The notes under the pieces: model-generated
Seen by the model: the letters and a program-made list of their open reading frames with translations, nothing else
What the model was told of the DNA's origin: nothing
Databases searched by the model: none
Position numbers and translations under genes: made by a program
In this document: positions 11,415 to 23,234 of the stretch, piece by piece
Layout of the letters: every line of letters starts with the position of its first letter
Numbering within the stretch: the first letter of the stretch is position 1
Origin: Nepenthes gracilis
Lineage: Eukaryota; Streptophyta; Magnoliopsida; Caryophyllales; Nepenthaceae
NCBI GenBank assembly: GCA_033239525.1
Contig: BSYO01000006.1
Location: forward strand, 18,996,175 to 19,060,174
Direction of reading: 5' to 3'
DNA: 64,000 nt

Positions 11415-11532
11415 GTGTCCGCGCGATCATATCTTGATTTCTGCTGCGGTCAGGTTCTCGGTTGAGTGTCTCGGCGGTGGTCTTTGTGTGCCGTGCAAGA
11501 GTCGTTGCTGCAGGACCCTTGGGCGTCTTTGG

Positions 11533-12892
11533 CTACTTGAAGAACTTCTTATCCTGGATTTGCATCAGGATGTTCGCACGGCTGTCGTTCAGAGGGGTCA
11601 GGGAGGCTCTGTTGTACTCTTTCACAGGCCCGGCGGGCCGCTCTTGCTTTACGTGCTCAGGAAGCGCGGCCGTCATTGTCCCTCTTTCTTGCCCGGATAC
11701 TCTGGGGGCTTCCGGGGGCCGGTTCACTCGCTCGGGGCGCTTCGCCTCATTAGCCTCTTCGGCCATGATGTATGCCCGGGCGATGGTCTCCGCCTCCCGG
11801 AAGGTCTGAGGGCGCTAGTGCGATAGGTGCTTGAAGAAGTCCCCCGCCGCCAGGGTGGCGACGAAGGCGTTGAGTTTCAGCTCGTCGGAGAGATGAGGGA
11901 TCCGCCGTGCCTCGGTGATGAAACAGTCCAGGAACCGCTTCAGACTTTCATCTGACCTTTGGCGGAGGCGGACCAGGTGCCATGGTTGCCTCTCCTCCCT
12001 TCGGCTGGAGGCGAACTGGCTCAAGAAGTTGTCAGCAAGCTCGTTGAACGAGCGTATGGAGTTCGGGGGGAGACCATAGAACCAGAGCAACGTGTCCCCC
12101 CTAAGGGTGACGGGAAATCACTGGCACATGAAGGCCTCGCTTGCCCCTTGCAGAAATAGGTGAGTACGGAAGCAGTTGAGGTGATCTATCAGGTCCTTGC
12201 TTCCGTCATATCCCTCCAGGACCGGCATCTTGAACTTGCTTGGCAATGGTTGCGTCCGCAAGTCCATGGCGAAGGGCGATCTACGGAGGTCGGCAGAGGA
12301 GGGCGTGGGTTTCTCCTTATGCAGGGTATCCCACAACACTTTGACTTTCTCCTCCATCGACGGATCCGTAGAGTCTCTCCGCGCATTGATGACATCGCGG
12401 AGCTCGTGTTTGCCCTGGAGGTTTGTTCGAGCTCGTCGGGGATGGCGACTCTCTGCCTGAGTGGCTCGTTCGTCGTTGGAGCACGCAGTGGTTGGCCTCT
12501 CGTTGCCACGCGAGTTGCGAGGGTTGCGCCCCTCAGGGCTATCCTCCCGGTCATCGTCGGCGGGATGACTCTCCGCTTCGTTCTGGTCGTTTCCACTTGG
12601 GGCCGCAGGGGCTGCAGCGCGATTGGGCCAGTTGGCTCGCCTCCTGCGAGCGGCCTCTCGACGCCTCTCTCTCCTAGAGGTGGAGGCACAGGATCTTGGA
12701 TGGGGGTCCACGGCGGAGTAGTCCGTGTGTTCGCACGGGGCTCGGGAGAACTAGCCTCATATCGCCCCGCGTCTGCGGCCGGGCGGTGGACATCGGGCTC
12801 CCGGTCGGTCGTTCGCAGTTCCCAACAGGGGAGCTTCACTTTGGGACGACCTCCACCGACGGAGCACTAGCTTGTGCTCGAGTGTTTACCAT
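11533..12892 (-). pseudogene. gag: E1 gag
   Basis: Starts with ATG at 12890–12892, giving MVNTRAQASAPS; the same N-terminus (NTRAQAS) occurs in E2 and, mutated, in E3. The first frame stops after 18 codons and coding resumes in other frames. An Arg-rich linker lies at 12300–12711, then KFKMPVLEGYDG, and then the conserved capsid core LWFYGLPPNSIRSFNELADN (11815–12090). A charged C-terminal part follows (11533–11766). Gag forms the virus-like particle. The several stops and frame changes mean this copy is inactive. I saw no intact CCHC zinc knuckle, which many Tat Gag proteins would carry near here. Confidence 0.85.
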
Positions 12893-12944
12893 CTTCTGGT
12901 GTTTAGGAGTAAGGTGGGAAAGAGACACTTGGCTTTTTGTCAGA

Positions 12945-12966
12945 TTTTCACAGACGGCGCCAATAT
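12945..12966 (-). other. E1 primer-binding site
   Basis: On the minus strand the 5' LTR end GGGACGCA is followed by ATATTGGCGCCGTCTGTGAA. The TGGCGCCGT core is the reverse complement of a tRNA acceptor end with GGCGCCA, as expected for plant tRNA-Asp; that identity is inferred from memory of the family. Confidence 0.8.
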
Positions 12967-13973
12967 TGCGTCCCCGATCAGCGGTTACCGTACGGATTAG
13001 GGAGCCTTCGGATTCCTTGGCACGCGGCGGCGTCGATCGAAGGGTCCGGTCTCCGTCTCTATGAACCTGGACCTGCACAACACAAATAACAAACAAGAGG
13101 TCAGGGGTCCGGCAGGATTTCTCCCACCGAGGCCACTTCGACGCTCGAGTCAGCAAATTCCCGCAATGAACGAAAATGGCACACGCTAAGGGCGGTGCGC
13201 GGATGTATGCTGTGAAAGAGTAAGGGATGCTCGTGTGGTGATATAGAGAATGCAGTGAGCAGATAGTGGAAGGCCTGGCTTCCTTGGTGCACCGCAAGGG
13301 GTGGCTGACTTTCCCACAGTCTGAGTAGACGTGGGATGAGTAATCGTGAGCTTGCTCTTGCTAGGTGGAAGTGAGTTTATCCTCAATTCCAGTTTGTCCC
13401 TTTCTTGGGGTTAAGTGGAGAAGAAGGAAGCTCAGAGCTGGTTGAGTTTGATTCAGGATCAGTATTCAGCCAGAGGGAGATGAAGAAGTGGTCCAAGGAG
13501 AAGATCCTTTCCTCAGTGGGGCGTGAGGGCTCTTATAGGCCTCTCCCCGTTGGACTCTGGGCGCCAAAACATCCGTTGCGAGGGCTACTGCGCCGTTGGT
13601 CACTGTTGTGGACCGCCGATCACGCCGGTTGTCCTTTTGCCGTGGATGGCACACTTCTGAGCGTTGCCGACCACACCCGATTTTCCTTTGAGCGGGGATT
13701 GGTTGGCTGCCACAGACGGCAGCGGGAGCCGTTGGCGCTGCTCCAGCCACCCCTCTATTGGCTAGCCTTTCAGCATTTTTCGCCTGTTTTTCGACGACGC
13801 ATTAAATGCATTGCAAGGTTCCGTTGCCTTCTGCCAGTATGGGTTCGCGCCTTTCGACAATTGGGCTGGGCTGACTGTCTTATGTGGGCTTTTGGACTTG
13901 GCAATTCTTCATGGGCCATAGAATCCTTCATGGGCTTGGCAATTCTTCATGGGCCAAGATATGATACCCAACA
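12967..13973 (-). repeat. E1 5' LTR (right copy)
   Basis: 1,007 bp with intact TG…CA ends. On the minus strand a TATA-like CCTATAAGAG lies around 13531–13540, the likely core promoter of gag-pol. Both LTRs also carry the phrase for a GGGCC-rich U3 edge (CATGAAGAATTGCCAAG, minus strand) near 13940. Confidence 0.93.
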
Positions 13974-14260
13974 ATTATAAAACTTCAAAAACATTGATAT
14001 TGAAATCTCAAAATTTTTATCTAACAAATTTAAAAATTAAAAAGAAATCAAGAATCTCAAATTTTTATATATCATATTTCTGATTTCCTTTTTATTATTT
14101 TTAAGATTCTTGGAACTTTAATTCCCCCATAATCTAACTTTTATTATTTTTTATTATTTTTATATATCATTATAAAACTTAAAAAATATTGATATAGAAA
14201 TCTCAAAAGTTTTTTCCTACAAATTTAAAAGTTAAAAAAATTAATTATATAGGGATTCAA
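13974..14260. repeat. 195-bp AT-rich tandem repeat split by E1
   Basis: ATTATAAAACTT at 13974 recurs at 14169, a period of 195 bases. The repeat body (TTTAATTCCCCCATAATC) also occurs left of E1 at about 2130–2150. The sequence across 14160–14180 therefore shows what the E1 target looked like before insertion, and it supports ATTAT as the duplicated target. Confidence 0.75.
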
Positions 14261-17200
14261 AATCCTAAGATTGGATTTCATTTTTAAAATTCTCACAATA
14301 TAACACCAAGATGATGGCTTGGTGTTTATTCTAGATTTTTTTAATAATAAAAAAAAATGTTACATATATAAATTATTTCTAAACTATACCAAAAATAAAA
14401 TAAAAAAAATTAATTTCATTCCAATGCTTCCTAAATTCGGATAGTGGTCAAATTAAGGTGTCGTTTGATCTTTGAGTTGAATTAAAGCGGATTCGATTTT
14501 TATATTTTTTGGTCTAAATCTTGCACACCATAATTAAAAACAAGATGTCAAAAATTTGACAAAACTCGTTCTCTGATTTATCCTCTAATATTCAAATTAG
14601 TAATCTTCTTCACGATATAAAAAATACAATAATAAAAGATATAAGTAATAATGCAAAAGAGTGAAATTTTTAGTTTAATTCGGAGGTTACATTTGACATG
14701 GAACGATTTTGTATAAATACATTTATTTATTTATCTATAAATATTAATAAATTTATATAAAAATAAATAAATATTTAAAATAATATATTATTTAAAAATA
14801 TTATATTATATTCGACGCGTTTAAAACATTAGTTTTCTAAAGTTATGTTCAGTCCAGTTCATGAGAATCCCAACATATGTGACTATCTCGGCCCAAACAT
14901 ATAGGCCCAGATAATTTGTGAACGAATTTAATCACCGTAACAGCGACTATAATTCCCCTTTGGGCCTTAAGTTGATAAAACTGCAGACTCAGTGTTAACA
15001 TTTTAAAACTTGATTTCATGATAAAAATTTGACATAATTTTTTAAATTTTTGTGAATTTTTATCTTAATTTTTTTTTCTACTCTCAACGTTTTATAAATT
15101 CATTAATATTGTTAAATTAAGTTCATTGTGTAATGGTAATTATGGCCCGGCCTAATTTGACAATACAAATAATTAAATAACTAAAAAATAAAAAATAATT
15201 ATTCTTAAATAATAAAAAAATTATAATTGAGTAAAATTCGAAACACAAAAATTAAATCTTGATTTATTATATATGAAATCTAAATTTGATCTAAATTTAA
15301 CTGAGACATTGCTATGTAATTAGTATTTATACCTAAGGCCCATTTAAATGACTTGTTTTCCTGAGTTGAATCCTTGTATCATGGAGGTTCAGATGGCCAA
15401 TTTTGCCCAAGAGGTTTAATAGCTATGGAGTCCGTTAAGGTCCAAAAACTCATGGTAATGGCTAAGGACTCCGCTAACCCTACAAAATTGGCATGCTAGA
15501 ATTAGTGACTGACCTTGTCAGGTTGTAAGAATATAACATTTTCAGAAAGATAATAACTTCTACAGAACACATGCATCCTGAAAGAAGTAGTTAGTTTTCA
15601 GAATCAATAAATTTTACAGGACAGTACGATGGATTTTATAGAATTGGTAGTAGGTTTACATGCACATGCAGGCCTCCTTGTTGAATAGGTAGACGCCGAT
15701 AAGTATATATACGTAAAACAAGCTCCAGAAAAAGATTATGATGCAAGAAAAGGTAAAAAGCAAGACGTCATTCTGCTTTGCTATCACTCCCTCTTGTAAA
15801 CTTAAGTTCCTTATAATCAAAATTGTCAATAGTAAAATTATTTATGTACCAAGAGTCCCGTAATTTTTTTTCTTTCATTTAAAAAATAATTTTTCATATA
15901 AAATACCGCGTGTCATCATTCTCTCTCTAAACTTCACATTTACACCCCTAAATTCACTTCCTCTGATCAAAGAGAACCATCCATATTCTTTGCGTTATAC
16001 GGATTCAGGTCCAATTGTATGGTAAAAAGGTCCGAAGACATATTTGGATCTTTGTTCATATAGCAATCAGGATCTAAAAACATAATACTATGAAATAATT
16101 CAAATTTTCTTTAGTCCTTCAATTAAAGAATTATAATTACTTAATGAGTTGTTGAATATTCAAGAGTTTTAAGAAATATTTTTGTTGTCTTTTGGATATA
16201 GATTGAGAATATTTATATATTTACTTGATAATTAGAATATTATTTTATTTGAAAACTTATTTATGGGTTGAGTTATACTTAATAGATTTCAAATGTGAAT
16301 ATTTTTTTATTGACTACATTGTCAGCTCAATTAATTATGAGTATATAAATATTTTCAAATTTTTAATTTTTTTTAAGGGAAAACGAGTGATTTTGGATTA
16401 AAATTGAATTGGGTTTGAAGTTTGACATGATCAAAACTATTCAAATTTTAATAAATTCCAAATATCATAAGTTTTGTCAAATCAATCACCCACCCTCATG
16501 TTATCCATATAAAAAAAAGATATTACAATCATTATATTTATCATAATAAAATAAAATATAATTAAATATATAAAAAATATCTCAGTAAATAAATATCATG
16601 AACCCCTTTTACCCCAATCTTATAGCCTCTACCACCCCAAGCCACCTATCACCATTGGCTACTCGTTATCGTTGGCTAGTCCTCACGGTTCTTTTATCAT
16701 CAACTTTAACTTATTACTAGTCATCGTGATAAAATTTTTAATTAATTAATTCAAACTAAATATTTGTAAAATAATATTTATTTTTTACTAAATAAAATAA
16801 TATAATAATCTCATTCTATTCATATCAATCCATACAGATGGTAATATCAATTTTATTTATATTGGAAAAATTTTATAACAAGTAAATATCAATGTAAATT
16901 ACAAAACAGCCCTTTTATGTAATAAAAAAGCGGGGAAAAATGAAAAGAAAGAAAAGTGGGACCAGCCTCATCCACGGCCCAGAATCCTTCCATACAACTC
17001 CGCCAACTGACATATCACCGTCAGATGTTGTTTTCCGATGGCTTTTCAGCCCTTTGATCAAGTGGCGTCGTCCGTGTCACCACTGCACGGCGGATTGCGT
17101 CGGCCCCAGGCCACTCCATGATCTTCATTGGTCATACGTCGTCGTCTAGCCGGCTGACAGATACTATGAATCTCTGAGCTCCAATCATCCACCGGTGAAA

Positions 17201-18821
17201 TATTCTTGATGACGAATCCTGGTGGGTCCACCATTTTCGTGTAGAAAATAACAAGCTGTATTTTTTTAATAAAATATTTTTAAATAATATAATATTTTAT
17301 TAATTTATTTATATAGAATAATACTTTGTGAAACTCTAATGACATAAAACTCGTAATAATATCTCTATAGGGATTATTTGGGTCGTCAGTAAATATTTGG
17401 CTAATTTTTTCAATAATATTTGTATATCATCTATTTACAATATATTTTTGATTTTTTAAATTTGTGTATATTATATTTTACCGCTCGGTAAAAATTAATT
17501 CCGAAAAATGGATTGAAATATCAAATCTTGGGTTGAATCCTTGTGATCTTGTTAGATATTTTATATTGATATTTCTTTATGTTTTTGGATGCCCAAATTT
17601 TTTGGGCAAATGTATTTTAATGGTCGCAATTGACATTACGTGGTCAAAGACCTGTAATTCAAAACTAGATTTGAAATTGTCCAGATTTTCTGTAGTAGAA
17701 GTATTTAAATATTTTATAATAAAGTCAAATATTTGACGTTTTAAATTATAACCACATTTCACGGTCGTTGTTAAAGTTATCTTTAATTCAACTAAAGTAT
17801 TGTTGCAAAAAGCTTCTTTTTCTAGTCAAAAAGTCATCTTTTATTTTTATTTTAATTTTAATAAAATTATTATTTTACTATTTAATTGATTGAATTAACA
17901 GTTTCAAGATAATTGTTATTTATTTAAAATAATGAATAAAAAATAAAATAGTCTCAATTACTACAGAGAACTGTTTGAATGTTACAGTGGTGAATACCAT
18001 GGATCCTGAGAAGGTGAAGGAATATTAAGTTTTAGCAGGAAAATGCTATTTTCTATAATTTTTTTACTTATTTCTCTTGCTAAACAGCATGCCAAATACT
18101 CAAAAGATTAATTTTCATTTTAATTTTTTATATTACAAATGACTAATCAAACAAATAGATAATAATTCTCAAATATATTTTCACCTTATTTCTTCTCTAA
18201 AAAATTTATCTATTTTTATTTTATTTTATTTTATTGTAACAATCAAATTTAGGGTTAAGAAATGACCCAAAGAATTCTTTGATGGTATATGAATTTTAAT
18301 TCTCATAATTTTTATTATTATAGTTTTTTAACCATTCGTTGGGTGTAAAAATAAGTTTACATATTTGAATTATAAGTGATAAATTTTGGTTTGCTAAAAA
18401 TAATCTGCATAATTAAAACACATCAAATTGTTATTATCTTAAAGAATAAGGAAAATGATTTTTTTATCTTCTTTCCCTTCAAAATTCATAGAGATTTTAT
18501 ATAATTTTTAAATATTTCAAAATGATAGTTATAAATGGTTTGTATAAAGTGAGAGATAACCCATTCTAAATTATTAAAATATCCATTTTTTTCATCAAAG
18601 ATGTGTGTGTTGAATAGATATGTATTCTTAGAGAATTTTTATTTATTTAATTATAATTAATTGGTATATATAAACTAATTATATAGGATTATATTATTTA
18701 ATCAAAATTTAATAAATTAATAAATCGTATGCCTTATCACGTGGAATAATTTTCTAACAATGTTACATTTGGCATATATAAAGATAATTAAAGTAATTAA
18801 AATAAACTTTAAGTATATAAT
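14261..18821. other. AT-rich intergenic spacer
   Basis: No gene or intact transposon seen. Short homopolymer and TA/AAT-rich stretches dominate. A GC-richer island at about 16930–17170, with an open frame of 69 codons from ATGAAAAGAAAG, stands out in composition but has no recognisable domain. Confidence 0.55.
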
Positions 18822-19471
18822 TGTTGTGTCCCCAGATATTACACACTTATACGAACGAGAACTTAGCTGAGTCCACGACTATTTTAGGGCAAGACCCGTA
18901 CAACATGAAAAGCGAAATGTACGTTTGAGGACGAAGACACGATTTGATTGTGGGGAGTTAAAGAATACAATGACAAAGGCACGCAAAATTTTTACGTAAA
19001 TGAGAAGGAAAAATAAAGAGATTTTAGTTTGAGAACTAGCTTTACTATACTGTTGAAGATTATAAAGAGATTAGAGAGTGTTCTCAAGCCCTTCTCTCTA
19101 TTCTTTTTTTCTCTCTATATTAGCTAAGCAAGAGTAAAAATATTCGATCCTTTATTAGGTGTACAGTTAATATATTTATAGTGGTTAAATCATCCTTTGA
19201 GAAATATCCATATGGTGCTAGCCTATGCAGGAAGTCGGCCACCAACTCCACCAACCCAATTCTCTATGTCAGGGATGTGGTGTGCACGCTGGTTGATCTC
19301 TCGTGATATCACATCTGGAGTGACTAGGCTTGTGTTGCAAGCCATCATCCCTCTGGTGGCTTGACAGGGTTAGCGACCTAATCTCCCGGCATGCCATCTT
19401 TGCACGTACGGTGACATCTACAACCCATCTCGAGTTTGCGGGCCCAATTGGGCTTTAAGCCCACTATACCA
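18822..19471 (-). repeat. LTR-like segment at the left end of E2
   Basis: Begins TGTTGTGTCCCC and ends TATACCACA, just before GGTTGGCCCCTAC, which on the minus strand is a PPT-like GTAGGGGCC. The start resembles the TGTTGCGTC edge of the E2 right LTR, but the interior does not align with it by eye. It may be a diverged LTR from another copy, a different element's LTR, or a recombinant edge. No matching target duplication was found. Confidence 0.35.
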
Positions 19472-20240
19472 CATGGGTTGGCCCCTACTACCTGGAAATT
19501 TCGGGCCTCTTGGGTCAGGGATTAACTCTAAGGGAATGGGTCCTTCAAGTGGGCCTGAAATATCAATATCCATTACTAACCCTCATGCCAAAGGGTCTGA
19601 GGACCTCAACCCTTTGGTATCTCCATTGGACGTGGACAATTTTCGTGTGAAGGGCTTTTCTATTGGAAGTCTACTCGTGCCTTTGCCGGATGTTGACGCT
19701 TGCTTTCATCTCTTGCTGGTGTCCGTGGACACGATGGGGACTAGTAGTTCGGGCATGCTGTTTAGAATGTCCGAGAGCATGCTATGGTCTGCATCTGGCC
19801 TAAAAGGCCCGAGGAACATTAAGGCTCCAGTCACTGCTGTGCACTATATGCTGATGTCCTCAGGCTCCCATAAATATCTTTGGGCATTTTGAGGATCAAA
19901 AGATCTGAAGAAGATATGTTCGGGAACTCTCTTCAGAGTCCGAGCACCTGGCCTGCGCTGCCGTTTGGGCCATTAAGGCTCATTAAATGCGCGTTAATTT
20001 GATTGACGTCGCCTCGGGAAGCCAAGGCCCACTATCGCCGATAGCATATGGGAAATTGACACGTAGCAGAGGCAATGATGGCGCACGCGCCTTTTGCTTT
20101 TTTGCCGATTTCAAATACCTTCCTTTAATTTTCATTTTCATTCACGCAACCTAAGGAATTTCTCTCTCAAACCCTTGGCAATTCTCCTTCCAAACTTTCA
20201 TTTCCTCCCTATTTCTTCTACTTTTTCTCTTTGGGCTTCA

Positions 20241-22080
20241 ATGGCGCCTGGGGTTAAGGACATTGCCTCCTCTGTCTCTCTGGGTAGACTCGAAGCCATT
20301 CGCACTAAATACGAGATTCCTGAGTCGACGGCTATGGTGGTTCTAGAACCCCATGAGAGGGCTTGTAGTCCATAAGATGGCTTCATCACCATCTACAAAG
20401 TCCACCTCAAGAGTGGGCTTCGCTTTTCTGTCCCTACGGGCTCTATCTCATCATAAAGGCACTCAAGGTTCTGTTTGCTAGGTTATAGCCTAACGCCGTT
20501 AGGTACCTTATTTCGCTTTGCGTTTTTACTCGTTGTTACGATAAAATTCTTGAGGCTACAATGGTGAAGACGATATTTCGCTTCTCCCATAATCTGAATT
20601 GGATTGTCGCCACTCCATGTCCTGATTAACTGTTATGAGTGGCACGAATTCAGATTCCACCAAAAGGTGAAAGGATAAGTTCTTTTTTCTTGGGGTCCAA
20701 GAGACTTGGGCTCTTTCCAATGCTTGGGACAACGTGGATGTAGACCCTTCTGCAACGGAGAGGGAGATTGCCCAAGAGGTCGTGAACTTGGTGCTGGCCA
20801 ACTTTAACACCTTCAACGAAAATAAGCAGAATATTTGGCTACGACTGGAGAACTTAGAAAAGGCCAAGTGGGGGACTCGTGATGAGGGCTCTAGAGCCCC
20901 TGCCATAGCTACTGGTGCTGCTGTAATGAAAAAGAGAAAGAAAAAGAAGTTGAGGAAGAAGGAGACACCTCTGAGAATTGAGGAGCCGTCCGAGCAGCCA
21001 AGAAAGAGTCGTCGGACGGAAGCTTCAAAGCGTCCGATGACCATTATTGATTACTCCTCATCCGATACGGTGCCTCTCGTGAGGAGGCCGAGACCCCCGT
21101 TTGTGACACCAGTCTCAGGGAATGAAGATGTCGAACCTTCTGTGGTTGTTGAGTCCTCGGGGCATACCTCTGATCCCGCCGGTCAGCCCGTGAGTGTTCC
21201 TGTTGCACAACCTTCCATTGAAGAGCCCATACCTGATCTTCCCTCCGTCTTTACCGGTGAGGCCTCGGAGTGGACTGATAACCCATCCGAGGACATCACT
21301 GAGAGGGAGGTAGCGAGGGAGGCTGAGGCAGCCCAGGCCGAGGATGCAGCGATGATGATGATTACGATGACAACCACTGAAGTTGCTGAGACTGAGGGAG
21401 GTCATGCCGTGGAGTCATCAGCTATGGGGACTTATGAGCTTCCATGCTTCACAATTCAAATTTTTAGTCCAATAACGATATTGTCTGCTGCTCCAAAGGA
21501 GCCCCCGACCAAGGATGGCGAAAGGTCTTCACATGCAACTGAAATGGAGATTGGGGCCAAGGATCCATCTAAACCGTCCAAATCTCCAGTCTCGATTGAA
21601 GCTGGCTTTGCACTTGAGGCTAGGGCCGAGGTTTCTATGGTACAAGAGACTGCGGCCATTGGGTCCAAGGAGCCAGAGGCTCCCAGGGGGAGAGCACCTC
21701 TGGAAGTTCCGCTGTGGCTAAGGCATTTACCTATAACTTTCTGATTTTGTTTTCTTTTATCTGTACTTGCCTGACTTGTCTTGCCGTTGTAGCTTTAGGA
21801 CATGGGAGGCGATCTTGGCTCAATTATCAACGAAGTCACCAAGCTTACGTGGAGTTGGAAGCTTCCAAGGTCGTGGGGGAACGTGTTCAAAGCTTAGAGT
21901 CCAAGCTTGCTGAAGCCGAGAGCCGCAACTCTGTGCTCGAACACAAATTGAAGGAATAAGAGAGAATGCACATTGTGCTCCATCGACGGAATCTCTTGTT
22001 GGAACAAGAATTTAGGACCTCAATGAAGCCCGAGGACATTGGCCCAACTCTGGAGCTCAAGTATCGGAGACTGTGAAGAT
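20241..22080 (+). pseudogene. E2 antisense ORF (putative gypsy-type transposon domain plus coiled coil)
   Basis: Runs opposite to gag-pol. The start is MAPGVKDIASS at 20241, preceded by a pyrimidine-rich leader. The N-terminal part, despite frame breaks after 20372, reads DGFITIYKVHLKSGLRFSVP and PNAVRYLIS, resembling the Pfam Transposase_28 ('putative gypsy type transposon') family. A long open part (20734–21705) is acidic and Ser/Pro/Glu-rich with a Lys/Arg block (MKKRKKKKLRKKE) that could act as a nuclear signal. A T-rich gap (about 21707–21792, ending TTGTAG) looks like an intron, and after it comes a coiled coil (ERVQSLESKLAEAESRNSVLEHKL). Antisense ORFs are known in Tat elements. This copy is degenerate. 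Confidence 0.65.
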
Positions 22081-22358
22081 GTGCAGCAATGTCATGAAGC
22101 TTTTGGTCCCAAAATTTCCCATTGCTCTCTTTGACCCGAGGAACTCAAGCGCCCAACGTAGGAATGACTTGGTTAGTCTCCCTCTATGATGGAGATCTTC
22201 TGAGTCTTTCCAGCTGAGGTCATCTAGCCGGCCAGAGTCCTCTAACCGATCGGGATCATCGGAGCAACCAGGACTTCCTGCCCCCTAATGTGTTTTGTTG
22301 TATACACTCACACATTTTTTATCATTATGTACTCTGCTGTACACAAACCCTTTATGTG

Positions 22359-22364
22359 AATAAA
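22359..22364 (+). terminator. Polyadenylation signal of the E2 antisense gene
   Basis: AATAAA on the plus strand, about 280 bases after the coiled-coil frame and within a T-rich, TTTATGTG-containing 3' flank. It suits the end of a plus-strand transcript rather than gag-pol. Confidence 0.45.
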
Positions 22365-22574
22365 ATTGATATCTTTTTAGTGCAACCAGGTTGTTTGCCT
22401 TACTCGGACTGTTCGAGTGCTCGGTTCTTTTATGATGTGCCTTTTAAAGAGACTTAGTCTTTTATCGGCTTAACGTTTGAATCTTTCGAACATCTTAGGC
22501 TGAAGATGTTACCTTTAGGGTCGCTGCATGCTTGTTGCTTTATGCCCCATGAGTTTCAAGTTCAATCTCTAGAG

Positions 22575-23194
22575 TTACTTGGCACCATGGACAGTTTTAA
22601 TTCGACCTCTATGATGTGCCAACTTCAATCCTAAGGTCATTGAATACTTTATCTCTGATTCCTCAGACATTCGTATCACAATGCCAGCTCCACATCCGTC
22701 CTTCATTGAGGAGCCGTCCATGTGCAGTGTCCATGTTGTTACTTCACCTAGCTCATCTATACCATGATGGTCTAGATCATCAAGGGCCGGGGTCATTGTC
22801 TCAACAACGAAGTCCGCGAGGGTCTGACCTTTTAAGGCTGGCCTCAGACGAAATTCGATATCGAACTCACATAACTCAAATGTCCACTTGACCAGTCGTC
22901 CTGACACCTCGGGCTTCTATAAGATAGCTCTCAATGGATGATCGGTCAGCACCACCACTTTATGCGCCTGGAAATACGATCTAAGCTTTCGAGCAGAATA
23001 TACCAACGCCAAAGTAGTCTTCTCTGTGTGCAGGTACCTGGTCTTCACATCAACTAGGGTCTTACGTAATAGACGGGTTGCTGTCTATCATACTGTTGTC
23101 GTACCAACACTGAGTTCAAGGCCGTGTCGGACACCATAAAGTACAAATACAACTTCTCATTTGCTTGGGGAGAAGCTAAGAATGGAGGTGTCAC
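22575..23194 (-). pseudogene. pol: E2 pol fragment (RT connection and RNase H)
   Basis: Minus-strand frames give VLYGVRHGLELSV, VYSARKLRSYFQAHKVV and TDHPLRAI (RT-linked RNase H region), then MSGRLVKWTFELCEFDIEF and the start of the archaeal-type RNase H, TTWTLHMDGSS, with AGIVIRM. Coding stops at 22575, and the rest of this domain and integrase are absent. E1 has the equivalent LLVKWAVELGEFDLEF, confirming the relation. Confidence 0.8.
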
Positions 23195-23234
23195 GAACCC
23201 GAACCAAACAGATCAATTAAATAATTAAATAATT

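Larger units (their letters stand above)
2184..13973 (-). mobile_element. E1: near full-length Ty3/gypsy (Tat-lineage) retrotransposon
   Basis: An 11,790-bp element read on the minus strand. It has LTRs at 12967–13973 (5') and 2184–3197 (3'), a primer-binding site next to the 5' LTR, a purine tract next to the 3' LTR, gag, pol in the order protease–RT–RNase H–integrase, and a 4.2-kb region between pol and the 3' LTR. Direct ATTAT repeats (2179–2183 and 13974–13978) bound it. The Tat assignment rests on the second, archaeal-type RNase H (TLNVDVSS, NNVAEYEALL) and on the long 3' region with an antisense ORF, both known traits of that lineage. Frameshifts and stops in gag and pol, and clearly diverged LTRs, show it is old and not autonomous. 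Confidence 0.95.

Noticed and set aside
18806..18810. ACTTT as the left target duplication of E2 (ACTTT also follows the right LTR at 25290)
   Set aside because: It is 11 bases away from the LTR-like start at 18822, and such a 5-mer is common in AT-rich DNA.
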